Below, piece after piece: positions 33,701 through 46,011 of a stretch of 64,000 nt of DNA; within the stretch, counting starts at the first letter, position 1; each line of letters starts with the position of its first letter. Origin of the DNA: Larus michahellis (taxonomy: Eukaryota; Chordata; Aves; Charadriiformes; Laridae); assembly GCF_964199755.1 (NCBI RefSeq), contig NC_133903.1, positions 7,147,001 to 7,211,000 of the forward strand, in the 5' to 3' direction. The position numbers were made by a program, and so were the translations under genes. The notes under the pieces were generated by a model. The model saw only the letters and a list, made by a program, of their open reading frames with translations, did no database searches and was not told where the DNA came from.

Positions 33701-36591
33701 AAGACTGATAGGAAGATGCTGTTTTTATGCCAAGCTTTCTGCTGGGGCTAACTTATCTTCCTCTTCTCCAGCTACGCTGTGGATTCTAGTTAGCTGCTGT
33801 GACATTGCTGGGTTGGTGACATACACTGCGGTTAGGTGGAGCTAGGGGTGCATCTCACCCTACTGCCTTTGGTGAGGGCAAAGCAGCCAGAGCTAAACAG
33901 TTATTGGTACCTGGGGATACCACCGGAGCGTATGAGGAAACGTAGGTAATAGCATTTCCCAACTAGGAGTCACTTGAAGGAATGCTGGTAGTACTGGGAA
34001 CTGCTTGTTTGGAATTCTCAAGCTCTTTTGACATTTTTGGTTAATTCTACTCCTGTTTAAAAGGCACTGGAATGGGACAAGTTTATCTGATATTTGAGGT
34101 GGGGCAGAGCGAGAATGGATCTATCCCCTGGTTCTCTGAGTGAAGTCTGTTGTGTTTCTTTCTCTTCCGAAAGCGGTTCAGATGGTCTCTTAAAACTCTG
34201 GACAATTAAAACAAATGAGTGTGTGAAAACTTTAGATGGTCATGAAGATAGAATCTGGGGTCTTCACTCTAACAAGCAAGATGATATGGTTGTGTCAGCA
34301 TCCAGTGACTCCTGCATCACGCTGTGGAAGGTACAGTACGGGGTCTTTCTGTGTTTCCCCTCTGGGTTAGAAATCAGAATGCAGTTGGAGAGCCCAGGAT
34401 CCCAGGGGCTTGTTTGTCACTGTTCCAGCATGACACATGCTCTCCTCATTTTCTGCACTTCGAAACCGGGTCCATAAGGCATGTCTTCGGGTTTGGGCTG
34501 GGTTTCTTTTGCCATACTGTGTTTCCCCAGTTGCTGTTGTAAGAGGAACAGCAGATGGGCTTTAGCAGCCTGCCCGGTGCTGGTGTTCTAAAGGTGGTTT
34601 GGAGGGAAGTCGTGAGTTGCTGGATTTAATGGTTAAATTACTTGACCTACAGATTTTGCTGCAGAAATCTCCTAATCGCTTGATGGCTCCTAATTGCTTG
34701 ATGGCTAAATAAAAAATAATCTGTATTAAAACAAGATTTGACAAAGTTATATTCTGTTTTTCTCTACAGGATGTCACTGAAATTGAAGAGAAAGAGGCGC
34801 AAGCTAAACAGGAGGAGCAGATTATGAAGTAAGTCGATCCTGTGCAATGATGAGCTGTGACAGGCAAACTCTGTCCAGTGAAGCTGTCGACACCTAGAGC
34901 CATCCAGCTCCATCTAATCCACATATCACATCGTTTAGCTATTTAGAGGCTGTCAAGGCACAGTAGTCTCCTCTTTGTAGTTTATCTTTAGTTCCTGCAA
35001 AGCCTTACTATAATACTGTCACCTTGACAATTGATTAGTTTCTTTTTTATGCACTGCTAAGATAAGCAAAGTCAAACCGCCAGAGCCTACTTTCACTTTC
35101 TCCTGCTTCAGCCAGCACTGAGTAGCTCAGGGAGCCCTTGAATGCGCCAGGGTAATTATCTGCACAATGAGGGCACCGAGGCATTCATTGGCAAGCACCA
35201 TTAACTTCTTGGCATTAAAGCTCTGCACGCTATTATTGCCAAATCTGCTGCTTTCTGTAGAGAGTTTTTTTCCACCAACCAAATACTTGTCTCACTCTCT
35301 TGACCCTGATTTGTTTTCCAGAGAGCAAGAGCTTTCTAACCTGCTTCACGAGAAAAGATATCTCAAAGCTTTAGGGTTGGCAATCTCTCTGGATCGTCCG
35401 CACACGGTGTTGATGGTGATCAAAGGTGAGTCCACGTTGTGCTCTGAAGGCATTTTCCTGCCCTCTCTGCTTTCCAGAACATCTCTTCCAGGTAGACAAA
35501 GTCTAGAAAGTCTCATTTGTCTGAAAGACTCAGTTTTCTCTTTCTCTGATGAATCCCGTTTTCCTAAGTGAAATCGCCCTTGATAACAAATGGTCTCCGT
35601 GCTCTCAGCCCATGGGTGCGTGGGCTGGACTCCTGCATGGACTCTTCATTTCTCTTTTTCCACAGCCATCCTCAAGGAAACTGATGGGAGGAAGCACTTG
35701 GAAGAGAACATTGTTCGGTTGCGGAAGGATCAGAAAGGTTTGTTGTAACTTGGTTTAAAGTGATAAACCCATTCAGGTTAGGGGCTTGTTTTCTTAACTG
35801 AAATTAAAAGGAGAAGAATCTCCTTAGACTCAGTATTTACCGCTGCGCTCCCACCGTGCTGAAGCGGGACTGGCCTTGGGCAGCTTCTTTGTGATGGTGC
35901 TGCTCGTGGTGCACACCAGCAACTGCTCTGAGCTTGTGTGAGTGGCTTTGCCTGGCCTTGTCCCCGCCTTGTTTGGGATGTTCGTGTAACGGCTCAAGAA
36001 ACGGTTCAGTGCATAGCTGTTCTGCCCGTCTGGGCTCGTCGGTCAGGGGGTGTGGGAGCTGAACCGCTCTGTACGACAGAAGAGATGCTTTCGAACTTGG
36101 CGTCTCCTGTGTGCCAGCACCATGGCACAGCCAGCCTGTACAAATTTCCTTCCTCCCTAGAGGCGGTGTTAGCATTCTTGGTGACGTGGAATACGAACTC
36201 TCGAAACTGCCACGAGGCCCAAGCTGTCATTGAAACCCTCTTGAAGCACGAAGCACCGGACAGCCTCCTGCAGTACTCGGGCATTAAATCTGCTGTGGAG
36301 TCCCTGCTGCCTTACACCGGTGGGTCACGCTGCTGGGACAGGCTGCGAGCCTGAACTCGCCTCCTGTCTTCTGAATATTCCCTGTTTGCCTTGATCTAAA
36401 GAGAGGGGAGGTTTTTGCCCCCCGTTCTGGTGAGCTTTCTCTCCTGTGATGCTAACCATTGCGTTTCTCTCTTTGCAGAGCGCCATTTTCAGAGACTGAG
36501 CCGTTTGCTACAGGCTTCCATGTTCATTGATTTCATGTGGCAAAACATGAGGCTGGCTGATGCAGCCCAGCAGGAAGATGTGACTTTGTGA
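24739..36591 (+). CDS. TBL3: Transducin beta-like 3 (UTP13), SSU processome
   Basis: Twenty-two exons join in phase: 24739-24779, 24868-24919, 25005-25097, 25882-25929, 26224-26365, 26892-26976, 27445-27612, 27916-27991, 28421-28517, 28935-29131, 29499-29640, 30112-30170, 30704-30807, 31482-31632, 31773-32003, 33512-33582, 34174-34330, 34770-34828, 35322-35425, 35666-35737, 36161-36319 and 36479-36591. They give 806 residues (human 808). WD40 repeats fill residues 1 to about 640 as two propellers; clear blades include [36 protein letters not shown] and [11 protein letters not shown]. The C-terminal Utp13 domain (about 645-800) contains [20 protein letters not shown]. The yeast homologue belongs to the UTP-B complex that processes pre-18S rRNA in the nucleolus. 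CR1 copies sit in introns 3 and 15. Confidence 0.97.
25115..25600 (+). mobile_element. CR1 LINE 3' segment in TBL3 intron 3
   Basis: About 485 bases of CR1 3' region in sense orientation, from GAGAAGGACGTGGACCTG to GCCCAAACCGTTCTATGAG. It includes the diagnostic block around TTCAGCCCGGAGAAGAGAAGG. It starts within about 20 bases of the exon 3 donor at 25098. Confidence 0.95.
32006..32773 (-). mobile_element. CR1 LINE with the C-terminal part of its reverse-transcriptase ORF, TBL3 intron 15
   Basis: The plus strand starts with the reverse complement of the CR1 tail (AATCATAGTCATAGGGTTGG) and runs about 760 bases. On the minus strand a 125-codon open frame (32773-32396) carries the CR1 pol C-terminus, with [17 protein letters not shown] and [18 protein letters not shown]. 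The retained frame suggests a younger copy than the others here. The tail repeat begins right after the GT of the exon 15 donor at 32004. Confidence 0.95.
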
Positions 36592-36680
36592 CCTTCCTCC
36601 TGCCAGTTGCTCCTTCTGGAGGGGAGAGTCTGAACTGCCTTCCCACCAGGTATGGCAGCTGGACTATTCCTGTATTTTAT

Positions 36681-36686
36681 AATAAA
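36681..36686 (+). terminator. TBL3: Polyadenylation signal of TBL3
   Basis: AATAAA lies 90 bases after the stop codon. Confidence 0.85.
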
Positions 36687-37148
36687 TTTTTGAAGTTTGA
36701 ATTTCTAAAACCAGTCCGGCATTCAGTCTCCTTGGGGCTTGGTGAGAGGAAGGGGTCATTCCTTTGGCCAAGCTGTGGTTTCCCTTGCTATTTGCACACC
36801 CTGGATTTTCAGGCCCAGACACTTAAACAGCACTTAGTTTGGAGAAAAGGCAGAAGCGTTTGGTCTTTGCTGGGGATTTAAAGACTTTGCGGAGTTGGGA
36901 GACACTACGGGCAATGTCGTGTCACATCCCAAAGCCCAGCTAGGCGGTGCGTGTGTCATTGAATCAGTGTTGTGTCATTGAGTATTTTCTTTGCTTGGGA
37001 AATGCAGCCTGGGCCAAGGCAGGTCTCTCGCCTGTGCCTGCCCTGAATGTTAGCGCCTGGGAGGGAGATAAGTGCAATTTTAATTCCCCAGCTAACAAAT
37101 TTTTTGAAGTACAAAAAACAAGCAGTCTTCATGGATATTTACTTGTAT

Positions 37149-37154
37149 TTTATT
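37149..37154 (-). terminator. NOXO1: Probable polyadenylation signal of NOXO1
   Basis: AATAAA on the minus strand about 1.1 kb past the NOXO1 stop. The long 3' untranslated region this implies is A/T-rich. It sits about 460 bases from the TBL3 signal, so the two genes converge. Confidence 0.45.
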
Positions 37155-37618
37155 TTAGTCTCCAAAATAAATGTAATAAAAATGTATAAAATTCAGAACA
37201 ACATAAACACCTCACAAGTTATATTGCTTTTTTAAAAAAAAAAACAAACAAAAACAGATAATAACTAAAATTAAAGGTAACAATCTATTTAAAAGTCATT
37301 TTTCTTATAACTATTTTTATAACTCAATTCTAGCAAATAAACTTAGGACGAAAATTGCTGTGAGTTTCAGTAACTACCAGACCCCCTTGAAAGGGGAATA
37401 TTTTGTTCGTAAAAATGAGCTCTGGCCCCCTTACCTGCTTGGGAAACGAGCTGTACTACAAGCATTTTTGTTTGTGTGCCTGCACACACATCTCTGTAGG
37501 GAGGGGTCAGAGAAGAGGTTCCTGGCCAACAGGTTTTGTTGTACTCGCAGCCATTCAGCAGATCCAGCCAATTCAAATATTTGATGGCCAGTTTCCACTA
37601 CCCAAGTTGATCTAACCT

Positions 37619-37665
37619 TTAAAAAAAAAAAAAACCAAAAAAACCCAAACCCCAAGCAAACGCCG
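37619..37665. repeat. A-rich low-complexity tract with AAACC steps
   Basis: A run of A followed by AACCAAAAAAACCCAAACCCC. A similar tract occurs at 44603-44637. Such tracts are common in bird DNA; this one lies in the inferred NOXO1 3' untranslated region. Confidence 0.7.
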
Positions 37666-38274
37666 AAACACCAAAAATAGAGGTTTTTAAAAAATATATA
37701 AAATAGGTGGTTCAAATAAATAGCAGCATCCCATCAACTACCCCATGCCAATAGCTGTAGCTGTGGATTTCATGGGTGACTCTGTCACTTACTCTGGGTT
37801 TCGCTCCGCGGCTCGGCAGGGTGGCTGCAGCGCTCTGCCAGCTACCCCCGCGTGGGGAATCACATGGTAACGACTGTGACATTTTCTCATACTACACTGC
37901 AGGATGAATACCTGCCTGAGGGAGAATTAACTGAATCCGAAGTGACCGCTAACTTACAGAGGAGCTGCCGCATCCGCAGCTGCCGTGACTCCCCTGATGA
38001 GTTAAACCACTAAATTCCCTAAGTCCGGTAAAGCCCCTCCGGGCTTCCCGACCTCCCTGTGCGAGCTGCAGCACTAATCAGGGTTACCCAGGGAAGCAAT
38101 GTTTGCATGTGAGTTCTGTCAGGATCTAATTGTGTCCTTGGAAAGTGACAACTCCCAAGCCCTCACAGTCCCCGCACCACTGCCCACGGCTCCTGTGGGA
38201 TGTCAGTGAGGAGGGAGCCTGGCTCTCGGTCGTGGGGCTGGCCCAGGGCCGGGTCCGTGCCTCCCCAGCAGGGA

Positions 38275-41200
38275 CTAGTGCACACTCGGGGGAGGGAGCA
38301 GAGCCTGGAGGGCAGGCCGGGTGGAAGACTTCTGCACAGCTTGCTTCGTGATGGTGCTGCACTTCTGGAGGATCTCATGGGCTGAGGGGCGCACGGGCAT
38401 CTTGGGGACACAAGTGTCCAAGTCTGGGTCAGTGAGGGAGTAACTTAAATCAGTTGCAGATGACTCCACGAAGCCTGAATCGTTCCTGTCCTTGTGGGTG
38501 AGGTGTGGAGACTTGTTGGTGTGCATGGCCAAGGCGTGCTCCAGGGGAGAGCTCCTGGCCTGCTCAACTTCGGGCAGAGATCTTGACAATTCAGGCTTCC
38601 AGCTCAGCTGGCCGTCCCGCTTGCTGCTACTCCCTGAGCTGAGGGATGAGCTGTCTGACTCCAGGTCCGGGGTGGAGCTGGGCCTGGGCAGAGACCTTGA
38701 TCTGCTTCTCGTAGAGCTCACGTCCTCTTCAGTCTTGTCAAGGGAAGAGCAAGCCCGCGCCCTGTGCTGTCCTGTGGCCTCACCCTGGGGCTGAGGAGCC
38801 GTCAGAGAGGAGCAGAGGTTCGGGGTGGAGACATTGAGTCCGCAGGTCATGATGGTCTGGAGCTTGTGGTGAGGATTCTTGTAGGGCTGAAGGTACATGG
38901 AGGGCATGTAGCCGGTATGGCCGTTGTATCTGAGGGGGAAGGATGAAAAGCAACACTGAAAAGAGCCCTTCTCCCAGCTCCAACTGAGGGGAGGGAGCAG
39001 AGCACCAAGGGGAAGAGGGTGAGGACTCAGCTCAGTGCCATACACAGGACACAAAGGGGAAAATCATCCCTAACCAAGGGCAGTCAACTTTGGGGGAGCT
39101 CCTCTGCACCGCGCTTGGAGAGGAGCAGGCAAGAAGCACCTGCAGCAGGTAACCGGCTCCCTCAGGGAACAACCGCTTCGGAAAAGCCTCCTTACCGGAT
39201 CAGCCACCAGCCATCCTCAGATTTCTTGACCACCTCCACGACGACACCGTTGTTCAGCGAGAGCTCGTCTGCCTTCTGAGACTCGTAGTCCCGCACAACA
39301 AAGTACAGGCTCCCTGCAGAGAGAAGGGGGAGGTTGGTTTTGCCTTGTGGAGAAAATACCTCCATCCCTGTGACCAACCAGAGAGGTGTAGGGCAAGCGT
39401 CCCTGAGAGTGACTGATTTGCTCAGAGACCCACAGCTGAGGGTAGAGCTGCTCAGAAGAGCCAGAGATACAGGCAGGGACTCCAAACAATGGCTAAAGCG
39501 GTGGGGTTTTTACAGAACTAATTTTCTGAAGAAGGAATGTGGTGTTCCAGGGAGACAGAAGCAGACTTACCCTCCTCATTTGAGCTCAAAGAATTCTGGA
39601 TGTCCTCGTGGACGTCAGTGTCTTCCAGGTACGAGGCTGGGAACCAGGCTATCTGCTTGTCTGTGTTTTCCACTAGCCACCATCCTGCAGAAAACAGGGA
39701 AGGAGAAAAAAAAAAAAAAAAGGTTTTTAACAGCTTGCAAGTGGACAGATGACCATAATCCCGGGGTAGGGGCTGCTCTGCTCCAAGAGCCAGGGGCATT
39801 CTGCAGAGCAGCTCAGCGCCTGGCTGATGCCGTGCTGACACTGTGTTCTTTGCTCCTGTGTAAATCCAGGTAAGGACCCCGTGCATACGAACACCCACCC
39901 GCACCCGGGATGCTACCGACTCGGCATTTGCCAAGCTATGAATCAACTTACGCCATCCATCCCTGAAAGCGAAGAATCCCTATCAAACTTACCAGTCATG
40001 TCCTTGATTAACACTTCAACAATTTCCTTCTTAGTGACTTTGAAAGTCTTGTTCTTTGTGTCTTTGGTTTCAAAGGTTTCGATGCATCTGTAGCTCTGGG
40101 ATGCCTGAGGGTGTGTAATAGAGAGCTGCCGCCCTGGCTGGTTTTTCTTCCCCCCTCCAATTTCTGATGGCATGATCACAACACTGAAAGGCAAAGTTTA
40201 ATATCAGTTTACTGAAAACTCACGTGCAAGGCTGAGTTTAGTATTAGTTTTGGTAAAATTGTCTATGCAGTAGGCTAAGAAAAGCTTAGGCATCAGAAAC
40301 AACATCGACATATATTAAAGCATTCAGTAGAACTTCCCTGCTCTGCTGCCCCAGTATTTAACTTGTTTCTCATCTACCCCTATTCTATAACATTGCTGTT
40401 TCATGAAGACACATACAAACAAAAGGTACAAATATGATTTCACACCTGTTCTCAGGAAAGCAGGGATCTAAGTCTTGGGTCTGTGCCTTGAAAAACTGAA
40501 TGACGTCTTCACCCTGGGAGATTTTAGCCTCTGTCTTCAGCAGCTCCTGGGAGTAAGTTTCCAGCAGTTTCAGTAATTCCAGGCACCTGTTCAGCTTCCC
40601 GCTCTTCCTGTGCTTTGAGTTTACGTCTTTAAAATGATAAAAGCGAAGCTGGTGTAAGACAACGACGGATCTGGGCGCTTTGAGAGCAGCAGTTTTTGCC
40701 TGAGCAGAGGTGTGCCCTCACCTACCGCCTTCCCACACGCAAGCCCAAACTGTAAGAAGCCGAGACAGCAGCTGTCTCTGCCTTTTTCATAGCTCCTGAT
40801 ACAATTTTTTAATATCTAGAATTTATCTTTGTTCACACATAAATGTTGCAAGGAGCTCTGGGCCAATATTTGGAGTATAATGTTAATTTACCAAGTGCAA
40901 CTACCTATTAAAAAAGTCTTCCTGAGTTATTTTAAGTCAGTAATAACCCTGAGCACATTGCTGTAACCCAGCAGTGCCATGCCACAAGCAGGACTGAGCT
41001 GTTAATCTGTTCCAGAGGAAGGTCAGACTCGGATACTGAAGTCTACGTCTTCAGTTACGACTGCCCCCAACAGCTCCATCGTGTTTGTTGGTCCATCAGG
41101 GATTTGTTTTCCTTACCTTTAAACCGGGGTATTGTCCGTTCAGATCTCCTGAGTGAGCCGTTCTCGATGGGGAATTTTCTCTTCAGCTCTTTCTAAAAGT

Positions 41201-41907
41201 GAGGAGGAGGAGACAATAGTGATGCTTTGCAGCCCTGACACACGGCTGGGCTCCTTCCCCTCTCCCCGGGACGGGAATCCTGTTTTCAGGGAAATACTTA
41301 CATGGAAACTCTTAAACTCTTCAAATGTCCGGTAGATGACAATTTTGTTCTGATCTGACCAAGACACAAACATCATGTATTTCTGTAAAAATAAAAGGGA
41401 AAAGAAGTGCATTTTTTTTAATTAAGTGTTCGTTATTGGATGCTTTCAAGCAGTCATCATTTGCCAACACGTGGTTTAGTTCTGGCTTCAGGCTGCAAGA
41501 CTGTCACTTTAAAAAATTAAATAAAACATTAGACCTACAAAAATATTTCCTTAATTTTAGGGCCTTAAATGGGTAATCATTGTTAAAACCAGGGGAAATT
41601 TATGACACTGTGAACAGAAAGACAGCAGAATCTAAGATAACCATTTTCTTACGATATTAAGACCATTAAAAAACAAGTCCAAGACCCCTGTCCTAGATCC
41701 CAAGCCTCTAATCCCAGCACTGCGGGGAAATGAGTAAGTGTAACCCTGTATGAGTAATGCAAAAAGCCCGCCAGTTTCCCAGTTTGTAAATATTTAAGGA
41801 GAAAGAAAAATCCAATAGCAAAAAAAATAATATTAAAGTACCTTCTGCTTTCTGCATTGCATCAGGCCTACAGCCTTTACATCCACTGGGTACCTGCTGG
41901 AGCTCAT
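38275..41907 (-). CDS. NOXO1: NADPH oxidase organizer 1
   Basis: Eight exons read right to left: 41907-41842, 41382-41302, 41192-41117, 40626-40446, 40183-39993, 39684-39571, 39313-39196 and 38929-38275. They give 493 residues. A PX domain covers about 1-130 (MSSSRYPVDVKAVGLMQC, then YRTFEEFKSFH with the lipid-contacting Arg). Two SH3 domains follow: about 166-222 (ending GWWLVENTDKQIAWFPASYL) and about 239-293 (GWWLIRYNGHTGYMPSMYL). NOXO1 places NOX1 with NOXA1 and p22phox at the membrane, and the paired SH3s bind the p22phox tail. The C-terminal 200 residues are Ser/Arg-rich and end in a short Pro motif (ALQALLPPPSVH), a candidate NOXA1-binding site. Human NOXO1 is 376 residues, so the bird tail is much longer. 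Its place between TBL3 and GFER supports the name over p47phox. Confidence 0.93.
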
Positions 41908-41988
41908 CTTCCCCAAGGCTGCTGCTCCTCCCTCCCCGGGGCAGCTGGAGGCTGAGCGGAGATGTGGCTCCGGGGACGACTGCCCTGG

Positions 41989-41996
41989 TTAAATAC
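41989..41996 (-). promoter_or_regulatory. NOXO1: TATA-like element of NOXO1
   Basis: GTATTTAA on the minus strand about 85 bases before the NOXO1 start codon. It fits a tissue-restricted promoter. Confidence 0.4.
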
Positions 41997-42177
41997 GCTG
42001 GAGCCGGAGGCAGGGCACGGGCGTTGTGCGCTTCCTCCTCCGCCCGGTAACGCTGGCAGAAATTCCGTAATTTGGCAAACTACCGCGTGCCTTTTACCTG
42101 CCCCCCTGCTTTTAACATGCAAATATTCCCGGGTGCAGGTGGCAGGGGCATAGTTCAACGAGCTGGGGAGGAGAAGC

Positions 42178-42192
42178 ATCTTATCTTATCAC
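42178..42192 (-). promoter_or_regulatory. NOXO1: Tandem GATA sites upstream of NOXO1
   Basis: The minus strand reads TGATAAGATAAGATG, two overlapping WGATAR sites about 275 bases before the NOXO1 ATG. NOXO1 is expressed in gut epithelium in mammals, where GATA4 and GATA6 act, so a role is plausible but inferred. Confidence 0.45.
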
Positions 42193-44809
42193 ATCCTTAT
42201 TAGAATAATGCTGGTAAGTGAGCCTGGCCCTGCAACCGGGTCTGTTTATCGTCCCTGGGTGTTGGGGAGGTCACCGGGGCAGCAACACCTGCTATGAACT
42301 GAAGCACGTTTCCAGGGACGGACATGTCGTGTTTATGGCTATATTGCATGGATGTGCCTGTCGGAGTTGCCTGCAGCGTGGGCTGCGCTCACACCAGTCC
42401 CAAAAACCGATTAGGAACGTGGCTTGTTGTCAAGCACAAATCAGTCACAACTCGACACGTGCGACAGCTGTTACAAATCTCTTCTCTTTACTGCTTTGTC
42501 CCATCTGCTGAGATGCTTCACTTCGGATGGATTTCTGGGAGCTGTATCGATATTTGCATGCTCTCAGAAATCAGTGGGAGATGCTGATGCCAATGTTGCT
42601 GGAGCAAAGGAGGAACAAGCACATCCATGGGCTGTAACTGGAAAAGTCCCAGAGCTTCTCAGCTGTAAATATGCAATGGAAACTCAGCTCCAAGTGCCCC
42701 GTTCTCTGTCCTGCCTCAAACCAGGTCTCCATCCCCCCCCAGGGCAACCACGGACCGGCTCCCACTGCCCGACGGCACTGCAGGACCGGTAATTACAGCC
42801 CTGGAAAGCCTGTCCTTTCACTGAACTGCTGCCTTGAGCGTGCCTCAGGTTATGACTTGGCTGATGGGCATCTGTGTGATCAAACCGCCTTCTCCGTCCT
42901 CCCTCCCCCTCTTCTTTGATGAAGCCTAAATTGAATCATTATCGTTATTGGAGCCCAAATTGAGAGGCTCAGCCCTGCTTTGCCTTTCATTATCCAGTTA
43001 TAACTGGTGTCTCAAAACCCTTGGCAACAGCTGCGGATGATTTTTCATCTACCAAAAAAAAACCCCAGAATCTGAAAAGGAAGCCAAAGAAGATGCCTTC
43101 TGGATGGCCAGACAATACAGTGAATATGGCCCTGGTTTGCATTTCATGAGCATGTGAGGCTGCTCTTGCACAGCAGGACAACAGTTTCTGGGGACAGAGG
43201 GAGTGCTTTCGTTGCAGTTTAATCTATTGCTATGGGATATCTCTCCTCTGTTGGGAAGAGAAGGTTGTACAGAGAGCACTTTGGTCCTGTGTTTGGTTTG
43301 GTGGGAAAACCCCTTTGATGGCATCTCCAGGGCACTTCCTGGCTCAGGAAGCCAGGAAGGAGCTCCCCTGCGGAAGGGCAATGCAAAGCAGGTTGCTGCC
43401 CTCAACAGTCCCAGAATCGGACCCTCCATCCCTCTGTTCACAAAGGGTCCAGCAAAAGCATGTGCTGTTAAATCTACCGGGTTCAAAAGGTAAGGGTTTT
43501 ATGGACAGAGAGAAAATCGCTTCATCCAGAGAGTTTATTCTTTACGATTGTGCCTATGTAGAAGCTGCCAGTCTCTGAGGTCGCAAAACACTTCACCGAC
43601 TCCCTGTCATCGTACCCACGCTCACGGCCTTCTCCTTGGCAGCCAAGCCGCAGCCACGCTCGCCTTTACATGGCTGTCATGCGGCTCTCGGAGATGGCTG
43701 GAACCAAGACTCCCAACAAAGCACACTGGTTTGGTTTCCTGTCTCAGAGTAAACACAAACCACAATGTATTTTCAAGAGCGTAAAGGTTTAAACATATTT
43801 AACCTTAATAGGAAAGGCTAAAGACAATTAAGATCTTAGAAGAGCTGCAATCTGCAGGCACAGGAGACGGCCAGGGGAGATTCAGACAGCACCTCGCTCC
43901 ATGGCCGCAGGTACTGCAGGGGTCAGTGAAATTGCGAGTTGCTAGTTTCAAAGGCTCCACTGTATTTCACCATTTTTAGGGAATTCAAGCAGAAGGGCAG
44001 CGTGGAAAAGGTATAATGAAATTTCAGGTCACCAGAGGCTGAAGAACCTGTTTGGAGAGTTGATTTTCTGGGGGAGGTTGGCTAGGGAGGGGGATCTGAG
44101 ATAAAGCGAAACTTTAGAGATAAAGCGAGATATGAGCAAAATACTACTCAAAACTGGATAATTAGTTATTGAGAAAGCATATTGCAGAAGTAAAAGTCAC
44201 TGCAATGCAGAAGAGAGGTATGGGGGGAAGAATGGCCAGGCACTACCCAGGGGTAATACTTCTGGTGTCATCCCCGAGAGCTCTGTTCAGGGCTCTGCAG
44301 TTGTCATCGTCGAGTATCAAGTATTGTTGGCTTGTTGTTGTCAAGTTCGATGTCAAGAAACTGCTCAAGAGATTGACCTAATGAGTCACGTCGTATCAGT
44401 CTGAAGTGATGCCATCTGCGAAACCAAAGAAAGGGCCATGCCAGATTGCCTCTGCATCAGCGCAAGTGCTCCTTAACAGCGTTACTGCTCCTCCTTCGCA
44501 AAACTCTGACGGGTCAGGGCCGTTTCTCGTGGAAAGAGTGTGGATAATTGATTAGAAGAGGCCATTGATTCCAGGTCTTTGCTGGATACATTTGAGCACA
44601 CTTACGGAAAAAAAAAAACAAACCAACCCAAAAAACCGTCTTCCTGACATTACATCAAGTTTACTTTATCGTTTCTACTAATTCCATATCATCCTGCCAT
44701 AAATTGGTACCTCCTTATGTGTAATTATTAACCGAAGGGTAGGAGTGGTATGCCTGGAAAAAGTAAAGCTCAGCGAGTATTGCTGGGCTCTGCTATTTCA
44801 TCATCAGTA

Positions 44810-45082
44810 TTTATTTACATAGGTTTCAAGGACCGCAGTTACTTTTTCTGTAGTCGTTTTACAAGGTACAAAAAAGATCATAAATTAGCAAGTAATATAT
44901 AGGAGGGGACTGTCCAGGTTTGACAAGACCGAGGAAGCACGTGTTTTCCTCCATAATAACTGCAGACGTTTTGCAGCCTGCTCCAAGAAAGTCACGTACG
45001 CCTCGCAAAGGTGGAGCTCTGCCTCCTGCTGCTCGAGGAGCATCATCCCTGCCATAAACAGCTGCTTTGGGTGTACGAAATA
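44810..45082 (-). other. Possible terminal exon on the minus strand
   Basis: After an acceptor-like CAG at 45085-45083, 65 codons are open to a stop at 44887-44885. They contain a helical, Leu/Glu-rich stretch (LLEQQEAELHLCEAYVTFLE). AATAAA follows at 44815-44810, about 70 bases on. A further open segment with a good acceptor begins at 45900 (VTFKNSKGQVLILK). No family recognised; it could be part of a long non-coding RNA or chance. Confidence 0.22.
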
Positions 45083-46011
45083 CTGTTTGTCACAGAAAGT
45101 GACTAAGGTACAGTCATGGGGAACCACACCAGAGTCCCTGCCCCAAAGAGCCCACGGTCTGAAGGACAGGGGAGGTCATCCAGTGGCTTCAGGGAGTACC
45201 CCTGGCCACCCAGGCTGCCCCTCCGCTACTTCCATTACAAGACCAGCTTCCCTCCATCAACTGTAAAATCTCCATGACAAATAAATGCTTAGGATCTGGC
45301 TTTCTTACCATTTCAGAATGGATCAGGAATAACTTAGTCTGGTGTGCTTACCCAGAGTACGGCAGAGTCCGGACCAATCCCTCACTGCATCAGATGGGAG
45401 CCAGAAGCAGAGTTTGAGCGTGTGGATGCTTGGGCATGCCAAAGGCAGCTCTTCACCAGCTCCACCACGGCCATTTTCCAAGTCTAACAAGCAAGGGCCT
45501 TGTCACAAACGCACACACACACAAAAGAGAAGGAGCTGTGTTATGAACAGCCTTTACCACACATAGAAGTCAGGTCCAGGATGGTCAGTGACCTGCACGT
45601 CTCATCACTGCAGATGTGTGGGACTCTAAATCAGGCTTTTCTCTTTCTATGCCCAGAATGGGAGGAACTGCTAGAGGTGAGCCTCACTGACCTCTTGCAA
45701 ACCCACCAGGGAAAGGCAAAGAGAGAAACAATCCTCAAACCACCCGTGAGATGCTACGACTGCAAGGAAGAGATAGGAAAAGAGCCGCGGGCACAGCCAA
45801 AGGGGGCCCTCGCCTGGCACAACACCAGCAGGAGAGCTTCATCTTCTCCCACCATCACCTTCAGGATCAAAACCTGCCCTTTGCTGTTCTTGAAGGTCAC
45901 CTGCAATAACACATGACCTATCAGCACCTTTAATGAAAAGCCCAGCTGCTAAAAGCTGATTTTTAAGAGTACAAAGAGCTTTTAGACTTCAAATAAATAG
46001 AGAAACAGACG

